From: Prunus persica | Lineage: Eukaryota; Streptophyta; Magnoliopsida; Rosales; Rosaceae | Length of the DNA stretch: 64,000 nt | NCBI RefSeq assembly: GCF_000346465.2 | Contig: NC_034011.1 | Location: 19,199,928 to 19,263,927, forward strand | Direction of reading: 5' to 3' | Program-made: the position numbers and the translations under genes | In this document: positions 25,249 through 36,728 of the stretch, piece after piece | Layout of the letters: each line of letters begins with the position of its first letter | How positions within the stretch are numbered: the stretch's first letter is position 1 | The notes under the pieces: generated by a model | What the model was told of the DNA's origin: nothing | The model's input: the letters and a program-made list of their open reading frames with translations, nothing else | The model's database searches: none

Positions 25249-27064
25249 TTGTTTGTTGTGTTGTGTGACCATCTGCTCTGTAATATTCTTCCTCTTGATG
25301 CTCTAAGTAGTAAGTACATATGTTCTTATATAGCAAAAGATGTGTGTATTCAATGTGTATTCTTTGTATAGAGAGCCCATTTTCCGCTTTTACAAGTTAC
25401 TCTTTATAATTTCTTCAATCTATACTTTGTATCCATCCATGCTCTAGGGTCCTTCAGATTACATGTATATATATTAACTTACCTGAACTGGTGTATCATG
25501 AGATTAATTGTTTCAATCAATCAGCATGCCCGAAATTTTGCGTGCTCGACATATAGATTGCTTACACATTTTTTTTCACAATGACAAAAGAATTCTGCCA
25601 AGCATGATTATTCTCATTCTTAAGACAGTTGTTAAATACTGTGATCTTACAGCAGGGGGCCCTTTTGACTTTCAAAAATTGTGAAGCATCATCAGCAAGT
25701 TCCAGAATTTAGATTGTGATTGGATCAATAAATGCACTGTGAGATTGCTTAGATTTTGTGGCCTAAGCAAGTTCAAGGGAAAAAGATTTTATATAGAAAC
25801 AAGCTGTTTTTAAAGACCATTTTGTAATGATGAGATTGGAGCAAAAGAGTTGAACATAGGAACTGGAAGCTGGAAATGTGAGAGAAAAACAAATGGGAAC
25901 CTGAAGCAGGAATATTTTCCATAAACAGATATTATATGTTTCAAAACATAGCAATTCTAGAAGCTTGGGGAAAGAAAAAGAGAAAATTTTATCTAATTGA
26001 TGCAGAGCTAAACAGGAAGACTTGTGAATATAAGAGAGTGTGCACTCATTATAACATATTGCAGACAATAATTAGATAATTAGAAATAGATATAATTGCT
26101 GTTTCTTAGTCCTAAAGAACAGGTGAATCAACAAGCTCTGCTAGGTCATCTCTGCTATGCATAAATTTTTTCTCTTTATTACAAGGATCTAAACTGTCAA
26201 GCAATTCTTATTCAAATGATTAATTATAGATTATGGGAAGGAAATTTTTTCCTGAATCAACAAATCCCGAAAGCGAAACTCCATCTTTACATTTCTGGGA
26301 TCCGGTAGGCGGATGATGACATATGATATAACTTTATTACACATAAAAGAAACGTAACAATACATAGATATTACATATTTGGCCTGCATTAGCTAATAAA
26401 GAATTCCAAGGTTTCTACATCAGATGGAAACAAGAATTCCAAGCACACAGGAAAGCAATTTTTGCTTTTCAGCATCGGAGAAACCACTCCCCAATGATTA
26501 AAAGATAAATTTCCATCAAGTCCTATGTTTCCTGAGTCTGTGTAGACAGCAACCTAAACAGCAATAAAAGCTTCTATATGCATTTGCATTCCATTTTATA
26601 CAGTATGAATGTACATACAACTCCTATCCACATCATTCTTACAAGTCTAAAACTAATGCAGCTCAGTGATCTTACAATCCAATTTGTGTGTATGCGATCT
26701 AACAATCTAAATTGTGTGTATGCACTCATTTACGAAGATAACTCTTGATTTCATTTTGACCAAAACATATGTTGATGCCACTCTATCTAAAAGTTGCAAT
26801 AAGTGCATCTTCATCGAAGAATTCCGCAGGCTGTCGATATAGTTTCATTGCAGCATTCGTTTGAACTATCTAATTTTTGGTCTACTTGGTTGAGCTATCT
26901 TATAAGGTTCAATTGTAAAATCCTGAATTTAGAATGTGATTGGATATAGAAAATGCAATGAGGGATTGCTATAATATTTTGTTTGTGTAAGCAAGTTGAA
27001 GAAAACAGATTCTAGCGTAGTTCAGGCATATCCTCTTTCAAGTCCTCCCAATCTACCTCAAGCC
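25249..27064. other. Spacer with a duplicated ~90-bp segment
   Basis: No gene recognised. A segment at about 25700-25790 (with ATTGTGATTGGAT and CTAAGCAAGTTCAAG) recurs with divergence at about 26920-27005 (ATGTGATTGGAT, GTAAGCAAGTTGAAG), the second copy lying just 3' of the NLR pseudogene. This could be the only remnant of a second, lost NLR-like copy. Confidence 0.5.
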
Positions 27065-27968
27065 TCACGAGACACAAACACAGACCTCCAAGTTTCCAGG
27101 AAGCAGTCTGGGATTAAACCTGTTGGGCATAGTTTTATGAAGGTAATTCCTAAGATACAGCTCTTGGAGTGTTGGAGGAGGATTCAGGTTGTCTAGCATT
27201 TTGAAAACATCGCTCTTTGTACAACCTTCATCGTCAATAGCTAAAACCTTGAGCCCTTTAAGCTGAAATAGGACATCAGGTGCATTGTCTGAGATTACTG
27301 TGGTATTACTTATACGTATTTGTCGTTCTCTTATGGTGGTCAGTTCCTTAATCTTAAGAAGAGAGGCACATAGCTTTCTAGGATGACTCACAACGAATCC
27401 ATAGAGTTCTTGAAGATACGAAAGCCTTCTTAATCCCCGAGGCAAGTACTTGATGGGGCACTTGTCTAGGTCCAGGATGATCAGCATCTTCAAATTAGTG
27501 ATTGATGGGTGTAGTTTCACTAGATTGAAGCACCCATTTGAAACCAACACTTGGGAGGTTGCGGAGTTTATTAATTGAAGATGGCACTTCTATTATCTTA
27601 CACGTATAGACTCTCCCATCAAGGCCTCGACACTGCACAATTTCAACGAGGCATCTGCTGAGTAGTTGTAGAGCTGTTTTTGAGTCCTTGCCCTGGACCA
27701 GGCCCTCTCCAATCCACCAGGGGATTAAATTATCAGCATTTATCTCAAAGTCTTGAGGATATATGGAGAAACACAACAGGCAGTGCTTTAGAGAAGGCAG
27801 GAGTTCATCATAGCTCAATCGCAGGGAAGCCATAACTGAATCAGTTTTTCCCCCAGTTGTAAAAGTATGAAAAGCTTCCAGAATGTACCACTCGGAAATG
27901 GAGTTTCTCTTTGACGACAGTAAGGCCATCTCCAGGTGCGTAGGGATATATTTAGTTTCGAGCGACAT
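27065..27968 (-). pseudogene. ZAR1/RPP13L4-like NLR fragment, frameshifted
   Basis: C-terminal half of a coiled-coil NLR. One frame (27495-27968) has VMASLRLSYDELLPSLKHC, the RNBS-D-like block CLLCFSIYPQDFEI, the winged-helix motif IPWWIGEGLV and CLVEIVQCRGLDGRVYTCKI. A second frame (27065 to about 27545) continues with leucine-rich repeats: NLVKLHPSITNLKMLIILDL, YLPRGLRRLSYLQELYGFVV and LNPPPTLQELYLRNYLHKT. The two frames join by a shift near 27540. The segment after TCKI that should carry the MHD motif and first LRRs is missing, and there is no coiled coil, P-loop, kinase-2 or GLPL upstream, where AT-rich DNA begins abruptly near 27970. The resemblance is to Arabidopsis ZAR1, a sensor NLR that forms the resistosome; this copy cannot make that protein. 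Confidence 0.85.
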
Positions 27969-30036
27969 TTAATCTTTAATAAATGATTTTATAAAAAATA
28001 ATGTCAAGCTACATTTTAATTATTATATTTTTATCTCATATTTTTATATTATATGATGTGATATCTCTATATTATATGTCACATCAATTAAATCAATAAC
28101 TTGCATTTTAGTAAAGAAAGTTAGAAAAGCAAAAATTGAAATAAATAAAAATAAAAATAAAGCCCTAGCAACCAACCCCACAAAGCCACCAACCGCCACA
28201 GCCATCACCACTGGCCAGTCTGGTCATTCTCCTCCTCCTCCTTCTTCTCTCGCTCTCTCTCTCCCCATTATTTTCAAATACTAAACGAACCCACATCATC
28301 CCTAATCTAACATTTTCCATCATACCCACAAATAAAAACAAATCCAACTTCAAAATTATAAAAAATGGTATCTATTGACCCAAACATGACCTCCTCCGAA
28401 GTGCTAGAGAGTGAGAGTGTTGGAGAGAGAGTGAAGGGAAGCAGAGAGAGAGAGAGTTGGTGGTGTGAGATTGGGGGGTTGATGTGATAGAAGAAGGAGA
28501 AGAAGGAGGAGAAGAAGAAGAAGAAGAAGCAGCAGCAGCAACAGTCTATGATGACGGTCGCGGTTGGAGTCCACCGCATCTCCTTAGGCTTGGGCCGGGT
28601 TTACAGGCTTTTATAATTTTTTAGGCTGGGCCGAGGTTTCAAAGGTTTTGGCCCAGGCCTACCCATCGGGCCAGGCTTAGACGGGCCTCCATGGGCCTAA
28701 ACGGGCCGGACTTTTTTTAATACATAAAAAAATTTAAGTTTTTAAAAATATTTTAATTACACTTTATTTTTTGGGGTCAAAAGTGATGAATAAAGAGTAA
28801 TCTCTTAAACTAGTGGCTGAGCAGGATTGTGAGAATGGGGTTTTCTTAATGATTTTTTTAAAATTTTATTATTGTGAAAAAGGACAAAAAATGTCATCTA
28901 ACTTAATATTTAACTCTAGTACATCTACACACACCCCCACACCCCTCCACTACTCATATTAAGTTTAAAAAAAATACAAACTTCTCTACACCTTATTGCC
29001 AGATTACTATTCTCTTTCAATTTAAGAAACCTACTACACTCTCATCTTCTCTTCACAAACTCTAAATACAACATGCAAATAGTAACTTGTGAGTCGTCAA
29101 TTGAGGTATGCTACTTAGAGGGATAATTAATGTTACAATACCATTAAGATTATAAGACCCTCAAAAGAAGAAAAGGGAAATTATAAAAATGAAACAAGCA
29201 ATTTTTTTTTTCTTTAAGCTCCATCCTTGCAGACTCGTAAAGTCTGCAATTTGCAAAAACTAAAACTAATGCTTCTAAGGTTGAGCTGAGAACCCAAAAA
29301 ATGGTATCAAGATCACAATAGCTGATCCTCCACTATAACTACAGAAAAAGGAGAATTTCAGAACCTTCTCATTTTACAACACATTTGAAAATCTTCGAGA
29401 CTCCGAAGCCACATAGTTTATAACGACAATAACCAAACAAGCCTCAATCTCGTGTCCAATTAAAAACAAATACTAATATACGAAATTAATAACACCCCAA
29501 CAGAAGAAAGGCGCACCTTGAACATTGATCTTCTGATAGAAAAATCGCTTCCAACAGGAGCAGTAAGTGAACCCTACAAGCAAAATCATTAAAACCCAAT
29601 AACAAGAACACAAAATTAATCAAATATCTTCATTAAAACCCTAAACCCATAATAATAAAATAATGCTGCTACACATTTAACAACAGTGTTTTTATCTCTT
29701 TAAGTAATGTTAAGTTGAGGTAAACTTAGTGTGGTGAGGGGCAAGATAGCGGGGTGTGGGGTGTGAGGTTAATGAGTTTTTTAATTTTTTTTTTCTTATG
29801 CTGAGTGTGTATTTAGAGGTAGTTTGGGAAGATAGTGAGATTTTCTTAGAAATTGTAAAAATTTGAATTAGAAGTTGGTGTGAACAAAGAGAAGTGCGGG
29901 GTTTAAATAGAAAAACTCAAACTTAAGAGCTTAATGATTTAAGTATTGGGGTAAACAAAGAAAAATGTGGGGTTTAAATAGAAAAACTCGTTCTTAATTC
30001 TGTTTTTACTTTTCAATATGCAAAGGAAAATGCTCA
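27969..30036. other. Gene-free region; GGGCC-rich transposon-like patch at 28560-28720
   Basis: No gene recognised. 28100-28560 is a C/T-rich then GA-rich stretch with GAAGAA and CAG runs that creates spurious frames. 28560-28720 has repeated GGGCCGGG, GGCCCAGGCC and GGGCCTAAACGGGCC words, typical of the interior of plant hAT-like elements, but no termini were found. 28740-30036 is AT-rich. Confidence 0.4.
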
Positions 30037-30163
30037 GGTTACCACATTTTTATACCACATTGTATATCACTTCTCTAATATACATGGGGCCCATTGTATT
30101 GGTGGACTCCATCTCTATTAGAGAGGTGGTACACAATGTAGTATAAAAATGTGGTAATCTTGG
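30037..30163. mobile_element. Foldback MITE (~127 bp)
   Basis: Left arm from GGTTACCACATTTTTATACC and right arm ending GTATAAAAATGTGGTAATC are inverted repeats of about 45 bp separated by about 35 bp, forming a long hairpin. No coding capacity. Confidence 0.65.
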
Positions 30164-30170
30164 CATTAAT

Positions 30171-30396
30171 GCTACTCTTACCACATTTGTATACCACCTT
30201 ATATGACAGATGAGGTGGACAGTCACATCAATTAAAATTAATTAACACTTTTTTTTTAATGATTTATTAACACTTAAAAAAGAACTATTAATTAAACTTT
30301 CTTTATTAAAATACACTTCATTTATTTAATTGATGTGACATATGATATGGACATGTCACATCATGTGGTATGAAAATATGATAAGTGTAGCATATG
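30171..30396. mobile_element. Second foldback MITE of related type
   Basis: The left arm (CTACTCTTACCACATTTGTA ... GTCACATCAATTAA) is repeated inverted in the right arm (TTAATTGATGTGACATATGA ... GATAAGTGTAGCAT). It shares the TACCACATTT terminal motif with the adjacent hairpin, so the two probably belong to one family inserted side by side. Confidence 0.6.
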
Positions 30397-30449
30397 AAAT
30401 AAATAAGAAAGATGGACCCAACGAAGTAAGTTAATTAAAAAAAAAAAAA

Positions 30450-30923
30450 TTTTGAGTGATGTTAAACGAACCCTAAAATTAACTGAGTATACCCTATAAT
30501 TTAAGTTAACCATAATATTTTAATTAAAATATAAAATGAACTAAGTACACCCTATTTAACTACCAAAAATAGCCCTAGTATAACACTCTAATACCAATCC
30601 TAAACCAAGTTTATCTTTTTACATGAATCTGTGCTATCTTTTCAGATTTTGGGTTTCATCAAAATCTTTAATTTCGTAATACAAATCCTAAACTAGTACT
30701 CATTGCGTTATTCGTGAGCACCAAGCAATACGAAGACTTTTCTATGTCTAATAAGGGTTGAATATAGTGAGTGAGGTTTACTTATTAAAATTTTATTTGT
30801 TTCACAATTCAGTATATCTTTTTTGGTCATTTTATATCAAGGTAAATTAGTAATTCAATAAATAGTTTGATAGTAAAGTGTACTCAGTTAATTTTAAGGT
30901 TCGTTTAGCAACACTCAAAAATT
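30450..30923. mobile_element. Non-autonomous TIR element (~475 bp)
   Basis: The left end TTTTGAGTGATGTTAAACGA continues with CCCTAAAATTAACTGAGTA; the right end is its inverted partner (TACTCAGTTAATTTTAAGGT, then TCGTTTAGCAACACTCAAAA). The inverted repeats are about 55 bp. The interior has no open frame. The family is undetermined because the target duplication is ambiguous in A/T runs. Confidence 0.65.
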
Positions 30924-31649
30924 TCCATGTGCTAATTGAAAGGCTCAAACTTCAAGCACTGTTAGTAAAAATTTAAGGCTTCAAATGTTCTCTGTTCCTC
31001 ACTTTCATTTTTCTTCAATGCTTTATTTTTTATAATCAATCAGTTATTGTGCAACCCATTTGGACATTTTAGAAGCTTTTTTAAAAAACTCTGATATTTT
31101 TCTGAATTTTGCAGAGAAGATAACAAGGTAGGAGAAGAATGGTGAGAGAGAGGAACCTCGTACATGGTGTGCATTAATGTTTTCAAAAAGTAAATATAGG
31201 CACAACAAGGAATCTAGTGTCACAGGGTCCAGAATAAATTTTTTTTCTTAAATATATATTTGGGCTAACTGAAAATTTTTGTTGGCCCTTAAATTTTGGG
31301 GTCCTGTACTATTGTGTCCTGCCTGCATTGGGCCAGAGCCAACCTTGTTTTAGTTATTAAACTTGGAGGCACGATTGCAAACAAGAAAAATCAAAGCATC
31401 TTCAAAAAACAGAATCAAGCAAGGTGATCATTTAAAAAAAAGAAAAGAAAAAGAAAAAGAAGAAGCTTAATTCGTCATAGAATCAAGCAAAGTGACATGA
31501 GTTTCTTACAAAATAAAGTCCCGCGGTTGCAAATCATTGCAGCTTGGGACGACTAAAGAATAGAGATAGTTATAGTTATTTCTTACTTTTTCCACTTTAC
31601 ACTTGTTAATTATAAAGATAAAGTGCATTTGTTTAAAACAAACATATAA

Positions 31650-31800
31650 TGCATACTTGGCATAAGTGGGTTAGACTAATTGGAAAAGGTAGTGAGTTCA
31701 CTTCCTTGTACCTAAGTTCAAATCATCTTCTTCATAGATTAGATTGATTTAATGTAGATTATCTTTTGTATAAAAAACAAACAACAAAAAGAAATATTTT
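31650..31800 (+). mobile_element. Probable tRNA-derived SINE
   Basis: A-box-like TTAGACTAATTGG near 31672 and B-box-like AAGTTCAAATCA near 31713, followed by a T-rich part and an A-rich end with AACAAACAACAAAAAG. An AAACAAACA match on both sides could be the target duplication. No polymerase III terminator was assessed. Confidence 0.45.
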
Positions 31801-32200
31801 TGAGCAACCTTCTGATTTAAGTCATTCACCCATACTTTCATTTTCTTCTTCAATATTCCTTAGATTTAGTGAGTTATGAAATCAAATCCAATACTAGTCA
31901 CCAAACATGGCCGTAAAGCATGTTCAAGAGTGTATTAACACAAGGATCAAGCTTTTCCATGAAGTCAATACTCAATCTACTGATAATTAATCATTTGAAG
32001 GTAATATTTTCCATATCACCTTGGCATAACTTGAGTCTTCAACCTTATAATAAAAAGCATAAAGCAGTTAAGCATCCCTTCATTTTGTTTAATCAATTAT
32101 CAGATTTTGAAAAAGCATCCATGTTCACAGTCCCCAACACAAACTAAATAAATCAATAAAGGACAAGCCCCCAGAGCATACTTGGATTGGAGGTTTCAAA

Positions 32201-32910
32201 TGTCGCTGACAATTAGATTCGTCTCCAATCACGACACGCCACGTGAAAACGAAGATTATTTTTTAAATTAATTAATTGAACTAGTTTATCTGGTCAATTA
32301 ACTAATAGGGATAAATATCTTAATTAATAGGATATTATCTTTATTTAATAAGATAATATCATTAATTCAGATATTATCTTAATAAAGAGAAGATAATATC
32401 GTTAATTCAGATATTATCCTAATAAAGAGAGATAATATCATTAATTCAAATATTATCTTCAATGAAGAGATATAATCAAGCCCGACTCGATCCCTACGAA
32501 TTTGGGTAGAGAATAAACTTATCATATTCTCTACGAAACCCTAGCCCCGAGGCTCCTATAGATGGACGATCTCATTCATCATTCAAGGTACATCTAAACC
32601 TACTCCTAATACCCGAGAAAAATACCCGAAGCTCTCTCTCCACTCTTCACTCTCCATATTTTCTCCACACGGCTCCGGCCGCCCGGTTAACACCATACAT
32701 ACAACTCCGTACGCTTTGCTTAGCTATTGTTTTCCTACAAATACTCGAACTAACTTAGGTATCGTAGGGCCTTTGGCCAACACCCCTCGGGTGTGGTCTA
32801 TTTACTCAATTTCTTTTTTTATAAGAACCGAGGAAGAGAGAAAAGGAAGATTGAAGGTTGAAGGATCTAGAAGCAAATATTCTCTCGTGAGATTATTTGG
32901 ACAAACAACC
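32201..32910 (+). mobile_element. Putative solo LTR, Gypsy-like
   Basis: Starts TGTCGCTGAC and includes the word pair GGGCCTTTGGCCAACACC / CCTCGGGTGTGGTCT near 32768-32800, which I associate with large plant Gypsy LTRs, preceded by CT-rich leader-like sequence and a TATAAT repeat block (four copies of GATATTATC-type words, 32320-32460). No primer site, coding remnant or second LTR is adjacent, so a solo LTR left by recombination is likely. The right border is uncertain. Confidence 0.5.
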
Positions 32911-33144
32911 ATATTAATAAAAAAAAGCTTCAAATTGTAATAGAATCAAGCAAAGTGACACATTACAAAATAAGTCACAACATTGCACTTTGAGATGACC
33001 GAAGAATATAATAAATAAAGCTTGAGAAGGACCCCATGCGGGGTATGAATTGTCAAATAATTATAAAATAATGTGATAATATGATCACGTGATATGTCTT
33101 GTACATGTGTAATAATATGAATGGACAACATAGTTTATTTTGTA

Positions 33145-33435
33145 CTAGCCCCATGGCACATGCGTGACCAATTGGTTTTCTTTTTCCTTTTTATTTTATT
33201 TTTAGAATTAAGAAAATATAATATGTGTAGTTGTTTTCTATAAAAATAGGATCAATTATTTGATTTTTCTTTTTCTTTTTTTTAAAAATTATTTTTAATA
33301 TGAAAAAGTGTGAATTTATCATATTATCCTTATTTAATTAATATTTTTAATTTTTAATATTTGCATTAACCAATGACATTTTTTGATATTTTAAATGGTT
33401 CACCATTCTCTGCCTTTTACTTTATATATATAAAT
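33145..33435 (-). mobile_element. Non-autonomous Helitron (copy 1)
   Basis: Read on the minus strand this ends with a GC-rich block and CTAG next to a T (33148-33145; 33144), and it shares its interior with three other copies: CTGCCTTTT near the 5' end, GCATTAACCAA, GAAAAAGTGTGAATTT and AGAATTAA. The 5' TC end has decayed into TATATA repeats, so the right border is approximate. Confidence 0.65.
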
Positions 33436-33659
33436 ATATATTATAATATAAGTGAACAACATGATTGTACTACCGTACTATTTTATAATTATTTCTACTT
33501 TTGTATACATGACGAGAATGAAAAGCATATATAAAATGATAAGCACCACTTTAACTTGATGAGATATATCTAAGAGAGAATATTTTGAAAATGGGTCATA
33601 CTAAAAAAGACCACATATATAAATCATCTTATGTATTATCTTAATACAATGTCTCCCTA

Positions 33660-34110
33660 ACATTTTCCATGAGGCACGATTGCAAACAAGAAAAATGAAT
33701 GAAAGCATGTTCAACTTTCAAGAATAGATAGTGTCTACAGAACATAAAATATAGCACAAGCCTCAAGATTTTCCATGAAGTCAGTACTGTATCTACTGCA
33801 ATCATGTTGCTCATCGCTTGGCTAAAGTTTCTCTCTATTGATGGTTTGGTTGACTGGAATGAGTGGCCCCATGCTATCATCAGGATGCCCTCTTAAATGA
33901 TTGTAATTTGCTCTAGTTTCTTTAATGAATTTCGTTCTTTAAAAAACAAATAAAAAATAAAAAATACCTTCACTTTATGAAAAAAGACCATGACAATTCG
34001 GTAACACAACACAAAACCAACTATTATTCAATACAAGACAAGTCCCCAGAGCACACGAGAATCGGAGGTTTTCAACTTGAAATCTCTGGAAATGACAACT
34101 CGATGGGATG
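33660..34110. repeat. Diverged duplicate of 31360-32200 sequence, 3' of the LRR gene
   Basis: Words such as GAGGCACGATTGCAAACAAG, TTTTCCATGAAGTCAGTACT and AAGTCCCCAGAGCA occur here and, slightly changed, at 31368, 31955 and 32165. Another piece (AGAATCAAGCAAAGTGACA) occurs at both 31480 and 32941. These mark old local duplications around the NLR locus. Confidence 0.6.
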
Positions 34111-34619
34111 CTATATTAAGGAGAATCTAGCAACTTTCTCTCGAAAAAGAATAGTGATTAGAAAATTATTATTTTTAATAACTACATCACATTACCACGA
34201 CACTAATTGTCGTTAGAGAATTAATTCTTCACTATTAAACAAGAACCGAACAAACGAATACAATTAACGTATTTGAAGCCAGCTGAATGTGTGTTTCTTG
34301 GTCCCCGGCAAGGCACAGTTGGATTGCTTTTATTGTGATGCCAAGTCATTGCACCTGCTACATTTATCAGCAGCTGTATAAAGAGGGGGATTAGATTTGA
34401 GGTTGTAAAACTTTTGTTTGCTTAAATTTCACAATAAAAATAAAATCCGCATATAAATTTAATTATTTAAGAAAAGGAGAGGGGTTGGAAAACTCCTCTG
34501 TTCTTGCATATTGCAGAGGGATTGATGTATGCATACAATAACAATAGGGCAAGCAGTTAATTATAACAAGCTGCAGACATGAACTAGATACAGAGGACTA
34601 ACTTTATCGTGGCGTTAAC

Positions 34620-36557
34620 TTACTTGCTTAATTTCTGACCTTGAGATTTGCTCCAAAATATGTTTTTCTCATATTTGTCCTTTTCAATCTCATGGCATTT
34701 GACTTTCTCCAAGTACAACAGATGAGGAAACTGAACCTCCACCTCTTTAAGTTCTATTTTCATATTACTCAAGTACTTGAGACGCAAGATTTCCACCCTC
34801 CACTTACACTCGGTGACAGTCTCCTCCCCTGCATGGTCTAAGCTACAAAGTTCCCCTCCTCTTATGTAGAGCTTCTTTATATTTGTCAGTTGCCTTGGAT
34901 TCAGCCATGGAGGTACTTCTTTTAGAGGGATGCCTTGCAGATCCAATTTTTCTAAATCCGGTGGGAATGAGAAATCCAGGGACTGGCGGGCAATTTTTCC
35001 TCTTAACTCTGGAGAAACCACTGCCCATGATATTTTGAGGCGGCGAAGAGATGAAATTTCCTTCAAATTTTCAAACTCCTTGTCATGCATTACAGCCTCA
35101 ATCCCTATGTATATACTTAGCCGCCTTAGTTTCTTCAACTTGGCAAGATCACCGAGTCTTGAGGGAGTATTTTTCAAATTGGCTATGAGAAAACCTTTAA
35201 GTACTTGGAGGGAAGAGAGTTTGCCAATCCCTTTTGGCATGCCTTCTAGCAAGTAACACTCTGATATATCCAAATGAGTGAGCTTCCTCAACGATGAGAT
35301 ATCCGAAGGCAATGTCTCTAAATTGTGGCATGCTCTCAGATCCAGAATTTCAAGGCTGATGATGCTAAAGATACAAGAAGGAATCCGTGTTATTCCTGAT
35401 ATTCCTCGGAGACTAAGATACTTGAAGCTCAAGTAGTGCTGAGCCCCAATACCTTTCAAAAACAATCCTTCATCGTCCACTTCAATGTGATGCGTAGGTG
35501 AGCTCTGCCACCGTCCCAGCTGAAGAACAACAACGTTCTTCAACTTGCTAAGCCATTCACGTTTGAAACTAAGATAGTTTCTGTTCACATTGAATACTGT
35601 CAACGGATCTTCCTCCCCCGGAGAAGTCGGGTTCTGATCAAAAACTAAGCACGGGCGCCTGCAAACTGACGCTTGACATGATGGCATCCACGGCCATGAT
35701 GAATCAAAGTGGAAGAGCAGAGCGTCCCTGGCCAAGCCTATCAGCATATAACGAATCCAAGGGTGCAGCGTGCAACTAGTGGAACTACTGGATGCATTAA
35801 CAGCATTTCCATGTGGTTGAATCAAGCCCTGTTTCATGAGTTTGCCAAAGATTTCTTCCCCTACCTCTTCGGTTGTCTTATCTTGGGTGGCCGTGATGAA
35901 GCCCTCCCCAATCCACCAGTAAATTAGAGGCCTTTTCTTTATCACAGACTCCGCAGGGAAGATTGAGAAAGAGAGGAAGCAGAGCCTCAACTCGGTGCCC
36001 TCAAGATGCTCGTAACTCCTCATCATATTAGCCATGGCACGGCTTTTGTAAATTCCTTTCTCCACGCCCATTTGTGACAACTCTTGTGATAGCTTCTTAG
36101 TTGCTGTTAGACCCAACTCCGGCTGAGACCAATGCGTAAACTCTAAACTGCGCTCAGGGTAACTCGGCATTAACTTCACTACAGGGATTGAGGCTTTTAT
36201 TTGGTCGACATTTTCAATCATGCGAGTCAGCAAGCTGGTGATTGCCTCCAGGCCGATGAAAGCATTGCTCTCATTATCTCCCAAGAAAAACTTGTCAACT
36301 CGATGTTCTAAGACAGTGAATTGGTTGAACAGAGTGTGCTCCCAGAGCGTAACTCTAGGTAGCAATTTTAAGTCTTCCATTTGTTGAAGCCCATTTTCAA
36401 TCTTTTTGAAGCGACTCAGAACCACTTCCTGATCATCACCTGGATTTATGTTGGCAATGACCTTGGCTTTGGCTTTTCCCAGACGATCCAATAACTTGGG
36501 CAGGAACTTCTCTGCATTTCTTGAGGTTGAGGCTGAGGTTGAGGTGACATTTCTCAT
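34620..36557 (-). CDS. NLR-like protein lacking the NB half: helical N-terminus, winged helix, LRRs (RPP13L4-like / At5g45510-like)
   Basis: Single uninterrupted 645-codon frame. Residues 1 to about 160 are helical and charged (KFLPKLLDRLGKAKAKVIAN; FKKIENGLQQMEDLKLL) and may correspond to a coiled-coil region. Residues 180-245 match the RNBS-D/winged-helix part of an NLR (LRLCFLSFSIFPAESV; LIYWWIGEGFI at 212-222; EEIFGKLMKQGLIQ). Residues 262-277 (LHPWIRYMLIGLAR) occupy the MHD position with HPW instead. LRRs follow from about 330 to 625 (NVVVLQLGRW, YLSLRGISGITRIPSCIF, LEILDLRACHNLETLPSDIS, LTHLDISECYLLEGMPKGIG). The P-loop, kinase-2, RNBS-B and GLPL motifs are all absent although the frame is open, so ATP binding is not expected. 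Arabidopsis At5g45500-45520 genes have, from memory, a similar layout beside NB-only genes. Divergent from the NB-only locus at 39761; a Mutator-like element lies 180 bp upstream. Confidence 0.82.
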   Translation of the reverse strand: MRNVTSTSASTSRNAEKFLPKLLDRLGKAKAKVIANINPGDDQEVVLSRFKKIENGLQQMEDLKLLPRVTLWEHTLFNQFTVLEHRVDKFFLGDNESNAFIGLEAITSLLTRMIENVDQIKASIPVVKLMPSYPERSLEFTHWSQPELGLTATKKLSQELSQMGVEKGIYKSRAMANMMRSYEHLEGTELRLCFLSFSIFPAESVIKKRPLIYWWIGEGFITATQDKTTEEVGEEIFGKLMKQGLIQPHGNAVNASSSSTSCTLHPWIRYMLIGLARDALLFHFDSSWPWMPSCQASVCRRPCLVFDQNPTSPGEEDPLTVFNVNRNYLSFKREWLSKLKNVVVLQLGRWQSSPTHHIEVDDEGLFLKGIGAQHYLSFKYLSLRGISGITRIPSCIFSIISLEILDLRACHNLETLPSDISSLRKLTHLDISECYLLEGMPKGIGKLSSLQVLKGFLIANLKNTPSRLGDLAKLKKLRRLSIYIGIEAVMHDKEFENLKEISSLRRLKISWAVVSPELRGKIARQSLDFSFPPDLEKLDLQGIPLKEVPPWLNPRQLTNIKKLYIRGGELCSLDHAGEETVTECKWRVEILRLKYLSNMKIELKEVEVQFPHLLYLEKVKCHEIEKDKYEKNIFWSKSQGQKLSK

Positions 36558-36728
36558 TTCAGATGCAATTACTGAAAAAGGAGGTAGTCTGTTGCAGATA
36601 GAGGGTAGCTGTGGAACTCAAGAGATTGATGCAATCAAACCTATCATGTCTATTTGTTGCAGATTAGTGAGTCCTCTAGAACTAACCCACCATTTATTTT
36701 TCTTTAAAAAAAAAGAAAAAAAAGAAAA

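Noticed and set aside
28307..28579. 90-codon minus-strand frame with C/F homopolymers
   Set aside because: Translation of GCAGCA/GAAGAA repeats, not a protein.
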